This document shows, one piece after another, positions 60,042 through 64,000 of a stretch of 64,000 bases of DNA. The notes under the pieces are model-generated. The model was not told the origin of the DNA, made no database searches, and saw nothing but the letters and a program-made list of their open reading frames with translations. The DNA is from Rheinheimera salexigens (GTDB lineage Bacteria; Pseudomonadota; Gammaproteobacteria; Enterobacterales; Alteromonadaceae): NCBI RefSeq assembly GCF_001752395.1, contig NZ_MKEK01000001.1:2693857-2757856 (forward strand). The letters are read 5' to 3'. The stretch's first letter is position 1. Each line of letters opens with the position of its first letter. The translations under genes and the position numbers were made by a program.

Positions 60042-60076
60042 TTAATTTAACCAAGCTGCAACTTGGCTTATACAAG

Positions 60077-60104
60077 CTATCGGCTTCATTTTTATTAACT
60101 TTAG
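60077..60104 (-). promoter_or_regulatory. Sigma-28 promoter of the downstream flagellin
   Basis: The minus strand has CTAAAG, then GCCGATAG, with the TAAA-N15-GCCGATA spacing exact and only the last -10 base off consensus. Transcription would start near 60070, giving a leader of about 105 bases. Confidence 0.92.
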
Positions 60105-60144
60105 TTTTTTTATTTAATTTTGTATTTTTTGTTATTTAGTACAA

Positions 60145-60180
60145 AAAATACAAAGCCACCTTAAGGTGGCTTTGTATTTT
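60145..60180 (-). terminator. Intrinsic terminator after the upstream flagellin
   Basis: A perfect 16-bp stem (AAAATACAAAGCCACC and its complement) with a TTAA centre and T-rich flanks, strong in both directions. A second imperfect stem (60205-60237, arms of 15-16 bases with one bulge) lies between it and the flagellin stop and may protect the 3' end of the mRNA. Confidence 0.94.
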
Positions 60181-60248
60181 ACGAGTCACTCCACTACTGT
60201 AATACTGACTATAATTGCTCTAGCAATTTATAGTCAGTTACCTATTAA

Positions 60249-61076
60249 TTATCCTTGTAATAAGCTTAGTGCAGCTTGTGGCCGCTGATTAGCTTGCGCT
60301 AAAATTGTTTGGCTAGTCTGTTGCAAAATCTGTTGACGAGTTAACTCTGCAGTTTCTTTAGCAAAATCAGTATCGCGAATTCGACTGCGAGCGCCTGAGA
60401 CGTTCTCAGAAATATTCGCTAAGTTACGAATAGTAGATTGGAACCGATTTTGCACTGCACCTAAATCTGCCCGTTTGCTATCTACAGCTTTAATTGCACT
60501 GTCTACGAGGGCTAGCGCGGCTGAAGCTCCACCAACAGTTGAAACAGTTAACGCTGTTATGCCTAGTCCTAAAGCTCCAAAACCGTCCGTTCTGGATAAG
60601 TTAACACTAATATTTTGATTGGCATTGGCTCCAACTAAAAACTTAGCAGAAAAAGTACCGGCTAATAAGTTCTGATCACCAAATTGGGTGGTTGTAGCAA
60701 TCCGACTCATTTCAGTTTTTAATGCTAACACTTCTTTTTGTAACGCATTACGATCTTCATCACCATTAATACCATTTTGGGATTGAATCGCTAACGTCCG
60801 AATGCGTTGTAATGAGTTAGTAATTTCATCCATTGCGCCTTCAGCGACTTGCGCTAAAGAAATACCATCGTTAGCATTACGTCCAGCTTGGTCTAAGCCG
60901 TTTATTTGGCTAGTTAAACGATTACTAATTTGTAGACCAGCCGCATCATCAGCCGCACTATTAATCCGCATACCTGATGATAAACGTTTAAATGCAGTGT
61001 CTAATGCGTTACCCGAATTAATCATTTGACGCTGTGCATTCAATGAAGATGTATTAGTGTTAACGAATAATGCCAT
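60249..61076 (-). CDS. Flagellin, upstream copy
   Basis: Filament subunit of 275 residues, nearly the same as the downstream copy in D0/D1 and differing in the middle (about 165-200) and in a C-terminal Q-G. AAGGAG lies before the ATG. It has its own sigma-28-like promoter and its own strong terminator, so the two flagellin genes are separate transcripts. The two may be used in different amounts or places in the filament. Confidence 0.96.
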   Translation of the reverse strand: MALFVNTNTSSLNAQRQMINSGNALDTAFKRLSSGMRINSAADDAAGLQISNRLTSQINGLDQAGRNANDGISLAQVAEGAMDEITNSLQRIRTLAIQSQNGINGDEDRNALQKEVLALKTEMSRIATTTQFGDQNLLAGTFSAKFLVGANANQNISVNLSRTDGFGALGLGITALTVSTVGGASAALALVDSAIKAVDSKRADLGAVQNRFQSTIRNLANISENVSGARSRIRDTDFAKETAELTRQQILQQTSQTILAQANQRPQAALSLLQG

Positions 61077-61145
61077 GATGTTGCTCCTTGGATATAATAA
61101 CTTTAGCGTAGAGTCTTATTAGCGACTAAATGCCTGATACTATAT

Positions 61146-61173
61146 ATATCGTTCAACTCGGCTTTTTCTTTAG
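61146..61173 (-). promoter_or_regulatory. Sigma-28-like promoter of the upstream flagellin
   Basis: CTAAAG and AACGATAT stand at TAAA-N15 spacing on the minus strand; the -10 keeps CGATA but has AA in place of GC. It is weaker than the promoter of the other flagellin. Leader length would be about 65 bases. Confidence 0.65.
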
Positions 61174-61267
61174 CTCTTTTTTTAGAATAAATACAAAATA
61201 ACTAAAGTCCGTATCTTAATGAGCATTTACGAAATACTTTTAGTCTTAATCTGAATTGGAAACCTTT

Positions 61268-62326
61268 ATGAGTAAAGTCAATACCTACGAGGCATTATCA
61301 CAAGCTTTTAATGACATGAAACAACAAGAATCCTTGTATCAGCCTTCAACATTTTGGGCTAAAGCCTCACTAAATATTGCCCAAGCTGTTCAACAACATG
61401 GCATGGATAACTTTAGGGCTTTACCTGAAGCTTTAGGCTTTTTCGTGCCCACTTTTGGTGTACCAGGTAATAGCTTTACTGCTGAAATGCAGCAAACGAT
61501 ATTAGATTCATTCATTCAGCAGTATCCTGAAGCAATAAAAGCGCAAAAATCTTTAGAGCTGTGCTTAAATGGTTATCAAGCCGCATTAGCTGATTATCGG
61601 GTTTTTGTCGCCGCTAACGATACTGATACATTACCTGCAATACATCTTTTTTCAGAGTCTGATTATGGCAAACCAATAGAGCAGTTTGAATTTGATAATA
61701 AAATGTATAGCCGTTCTTCACTTAACTATTTGTTAGGCCTTACACTGCTCAAGCAATATATAGATATAGAGATCAAAACGGTACTTGAAATAGGAGGCGG
61801 ATTTGGCTCCTTAGGCGAAATTTTAGCCAAGAGTAATATTGACCAGCTGCGCTATATTGATATAGATATTCCGCCAACCTCTTGTATAGCAGAGTCATAT
61901 TTACGCGAGGCGGTTCCGGCTGAACAAATTACCGGCTATATGGATACAAAAAATTTAACAACTATTGATATTAACCAGTTATCCAGCCTATCTGTGCTAA
62001 CTAGTTGGCAATTACCGAAAGTTATTGGCCAAGTTGATTTGTTTGTTAATTTTATCTCGTTTCAAGAAATGGAGCCGCATATAGTTCAAAATTATTTAAA
62101 CCATGTCGATAGATTGCAGACCAAGTGGATTTTATTGAGAAATATTAAAGAAGGTAAGCAAGTTAAATTAAACCCAGAAGATCTTGGTGTGGAGCAACCT
62201 ATTTTAACCGACGACTATATTGATATGTTACCAAACTATCAGTTAGTTACCCGTCAAGTTTTACCGTTTGGCTTTAAAACTGTCGACAATTTTCATTCGG
62301 AATTATTGCTGTTTAAACGCAAATAA
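61268..62326 (+). CDS. Putative sugar O-methyltransferase
   Basis: A 352-residue protein whose C-terminal half is a class I methyltransferase: V-L-E-I-G-G-G-F-G-S-L-G-E near residue 171, then I-D-I-D-I-P-P. The N-terminal part is helical (Y-Q-P-S-T-F-W near 28). It matches the pattern of the putative sugar O-methyltransferase family found near surface-glycan genes. GGAAA precedes ATG 61268; the TTG at 61256 is less likely. It is divergent from flagellin and converges on flgL, so a role in methylating the flagellin sugar is inferred. Confidence 0.75.
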   Translation: MSKVNTYEALSQAFNDMKQQESLYQPSTFWAKASLNIAQAVQQHGMDNFRALPEALGFFVPTFGVPGNSFTAEMQQTILDSFIQQYPEAIKAQKSLELCLNGYQAALADYRVFVAANDTDTLPAIHLFSESDYGKPIEQFEFDNKMYSRSSLNYLLGLTLLKQYIDIEIKTVLEIGGGFGSLGEILAKSNIDQLRYIDIDIPPTSCIAESYLREAVPAEQITGYMDTKNLTTIDINQLSSLSVLTSWQLPKVIGQVDLFVNFISFQEMEPHIVQNYLNHVDRLQTKWILLRNIKEGKQVKLNPEDLGVEQPILTDDYIDMLPNYQLVTRQVLPFGFKTVDNFHSELLLFKRK

Positions 62327-62335
62327 CCCTCATTA

Positions 62336-62368
62336 TTGCAGCTAGTTAGCACGCTTAACTAGCTGCAA
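62336..62368. terminator. Hairpin between convergent genes
   Basis: A perfect 13-bp stem (TTGCAGCTAGTTA with its complement) and a seven-base loop lie between the O-methyltransferase and flgL stops. The U-runs are short, so it may be a weak terminator for either side. Confidence 0.7.
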
Positions 62369-62407
62369 AGTTTGCACCTGTAAGTATCAATCAATATAGT
62401 TCAATTT

Positions 62408-63643
62408 TTATCGTATATAGTCAAAAAGAGTCGAAGCAGAAATTTTACCAAAAGTAGAAGATGCCGCTTGCATGGCGACTTCTTGGCGTTTAATTTCGGT
62501 CATGGCAGCAGCAAAATCTACTTCAGCTAAATCAGCACGATATTCTTTATTCTTAATAGTTAAATCTTCATTATTATTAAATACACTGTTTAATACGTTA
62601 TTTCTGCCACCTAGATTAGATAAGGTGCTGTCGATACGCCTGGCGCTGTCCTCGGTTTGGGCAAGCGCATCACCAATAGCTTCATTAATAGATGCACTAG
62701 ATGCTGCGGGGTTTTCTAATACTTGAATAAAGTCACGTAGAGTATTTAAAATGTTTTTCTTTACTGGTGAGGGTAACTCAAAGTCTATTTGACCTGGCGC
62801 AGCTGCTGCGCCATCAATTTTTATCGCTAAGCCTTGAAACTCAATCACTTCACCTGGCACATAGGTGCCGCTAACAGCTGGCGTTAACGGATTGCCATTT
62901 TGTAAAATGGTATAATTATTTGCTACATCAATTGTAATGTTATAAGTGTTGTTAGTGGGGTCTAGATTGTCATAGTTATTAGCATAAAAGGCATTAAGTT
63001 TATTTTGGGCCGATACTTCAATACTTATTGAGCTGGGGCTACCACTAATAAGATTAGGGCCTAAAGGCTTAATGCGGGCAAATACATCATCAAAAATCGC
63101 TTTACCGCTATCATTGCCTGGAATTTTTATCGAAGGCGATATTTGTAAGGCACGAAAGCCGTCATCGCCTTTGAATTGATAGTCACCAGTGACAGGGTCT
63201 TTCTCGTAGGCTGCCGTTCGATCTTGATAGCCAGCGAAGATATAACTGCCATCGGCATTAGTCGTATTCATGGCATCAAACATTTCAGCTTGAATGTTTC
63301 TTAATTCTAGCGCCAGTGCTTGACGCTCAGCTGGGCCATAAGTGCCGTTACCAGCGGCTTGAGCTAAGGTGCTAATGCGATCATAAGCGGTACGCATATT
63401 GGTGAGTACGGTTTCTTCTAGCCCTAAGTTATTTTTTAATAACACGCTGTTTTTTTGAAATTGTTCTATTTGGGCTAAGTTTTGATCTAAGCCTAATACT
63501 TTTGCTGCTGCGGCTGGATCGTCGGCTGGCGACAAAATACGGGTTTGTTTGACGAGTTGCTCTTCTGCCTTCGACATTCTTTTTTGCGCATCTAAGATAC
63601 CGTTTAAACTTTGACTGAATTGCATATTAAAAGAGATACGCAT
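62408..63643 (-). CDS. flgL: FlgL, hook-filament junction protein
   Basis: HAP3, which joins hook and filament. It is 411 residues, flagellin-like at both ends: M-R-I-S-F-N-M-Q-F-S-Q-S-L and A-A-A-M-T-E-I-K-R-Q-E-V-A-M-Q-A-A near the C-terminus, with a family-type G-S-Y-I-F-A-G-Y segment near 145. It follows flgK by four bases. Confidence 0.95.
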   Translation of the reverse strand: MRISFNMQFSQSLNGILDAQKRMSKAEEQLVKQTRILSPADDPAAAAKVLGLDQNLAQIEQFQKNSVLLKNNLGLEETVLTNMRTAYDRISTLAQAAGNGTYGPAERQALALELRNIQAEMFDAMNTTNADGSYIFAGYQDRTAAYEKDPVTGDYQFKGDDGFRALQISPSIKIPGNDSGKAIFDDVFARIKPLGPNLISGSPSSISIEVSAQNKLNAFYANNYDNLDPTNNTYNITIDVANNYTILQNGNPLTPAVSGTYVPGEVIEFQGLAIKIDGAAAAPGQIDFELPSPVKKNILNTLRDFIQVLENPAASSASINEAIGDALAQTEDSARRIDSTLSNLGGRNNVLNSVFNNNEDLTIKNKEYRADLAEVDFAAAMTEIKRQEVAMQAASSTFGKISASTLFDYIR

Positions 63644-63647
63644 AATT

Positions 63648-64000
63648 TTACCTCACCGCCTGTAATAGGGTGTCAAAAATAGTTTGCGACGTAGAAATTA
63701 TTTTCGAGGCCGCAGCATAGCTTTGTTGAAAGCGCACTAGGTTTGCCGCTTCTTCATCTAAGCTAACGCCTGATAATGATTCATACCATTGTGTGGTTTG
63801 GCTTAATATTGCTGAGTTGGCTTCTTCGCTGGTACGGGCTTGGCGCGTACGCTCGCCTATGCTACCCACCATAGTGGCATAAGTTTGGTTAAAGCTATAT
63901 TTATTAATTGCCGCGCTAGTTGTGGGATCAGCAGTTCGGCGCGTAGTAGCCGCATTTTGCAATTCGGCAAAAGCTAAGCCGTTGCGGTTATCGTTAATAC
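63648..64000 (-). CDS. flgK: FlgK, hook-filament junction protein, 3' part only
   Basis: C-terminal 117 codons of HAP1. The frame is open to the window edge (I-N-D-N-R-N-G-L-A before Q-N-A-A-T-T), so the start lies outside. The end N-L-V-R-F-Q-Q-S-Y-A-A-A-S-K-I-I-S-T-S-Q-T split over two helices, closing L-L-Q-A-V-R, is the FlgK signature. The rod and hook flg genes are expected upstream. Confidence 0.94.
   Translation of the reverse strand, partial: INDNRNGLAFAELQNAATTRRTADPTTSAAINKYSFNQTYATMVGSIGERTRQARTSEEANSAILSQTTQWYESLSGVSLDEEAANLVRFQQSYAAASKIISTSQTIFDTLLQAVR

Noticed and set aside
60182..60192. Repeat of GAGTCACTCC near the flagellin ribosome site
   Set aside because: The ten-base match between 59966 and 60183 is short and could be chance; no wider similarity surrounds it.

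Overview
The window is a chromosomal segment of a polarly flagellated gammaproteobacterium. The gene content and order (ccm cluster next to cheW-parP-parC, FlrA/FlrB/FlrC regulators, pseudaminic acid genes beside the flagellins) fit Alteromonadales-type bacteria such as Rheinheimera, Alishewanella or Pseudoalteromonas; the genus is inference. There is no tRNA, rRNA, CRISPR array, insertion sequence or phage. The DNA is AT-leaning, genes are closely packed, and almost everything between 12 kb and 61 kb apart from pseBC lies on the minus strand.

Layout. 1-1.9 kb: end of a MacAB-type ABC exporter (+). 2.0-2.8 kb: MlaA lipoprotein (-). 2.8-9.7 kb: complete System I cytochrome c maturation set, transcribed ccmA to ccmI (-). 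9.9-12.1 kb: a divergent FliK-like protein and a short FlhB C-domain protein (+). 12.1-26.2 kb (-): flhA, flhF, fleN, fliA, cheY, cheZ, cheA, cheB, motC, motD, parC, parP, cheW and a DUF2802 gene. 26.5-27.4 kb: two non-flagellar genes and a gene remnant lying between flhB and flhA. 27.5-41.2 kb: fliE to flhB, the basal body and export apparatus (-). 41.4-45.6 kb: flrA, flrB, flrC. 46-56.4 kb: pseB and pseC (+), converging on pseI, an FAD protein, a WbqC-family gene, a methyltransferase, pseG, pseF and a Maf glycosyltransferase (-). 56.4-61.1 kb: fliT-like, fliS, fliD, flaG and two flagellins (-). 61.3-62.3 kb: a sugar O-methyltransferase (+). 62.4-64 kb: flgL and the 3' end of flgK (-).

How it works together. 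FlrA heads the cascade and has its own terminator. Good sigma-54 (-24/-12) sites lie before flrB, fliE and flhA, so FlrA probably drives flrBC, with FlrA or FlrC driving the basal body and export operons. FliA then drives late genes: both flagellins have sigma-28-like sites. FlhF and FleN set polar position and number, and ParC and ParP hold the chemotaxis array at the pole. The flagellin is probably glycosylated with a pseudaminic-acid-type sugar transferred by Maf.

Most unusual points: fliH has its natural N-terminus out of frame across a run of seven A; a short DUF962 3'-end copy flanks an unknown gene between flhB and flhA; the pseudaminic acid cluster has no recognisable pseH but carries three extra genes; Maf has a duplicated N-terminal module; and CheA has four copies of a short linker motif.
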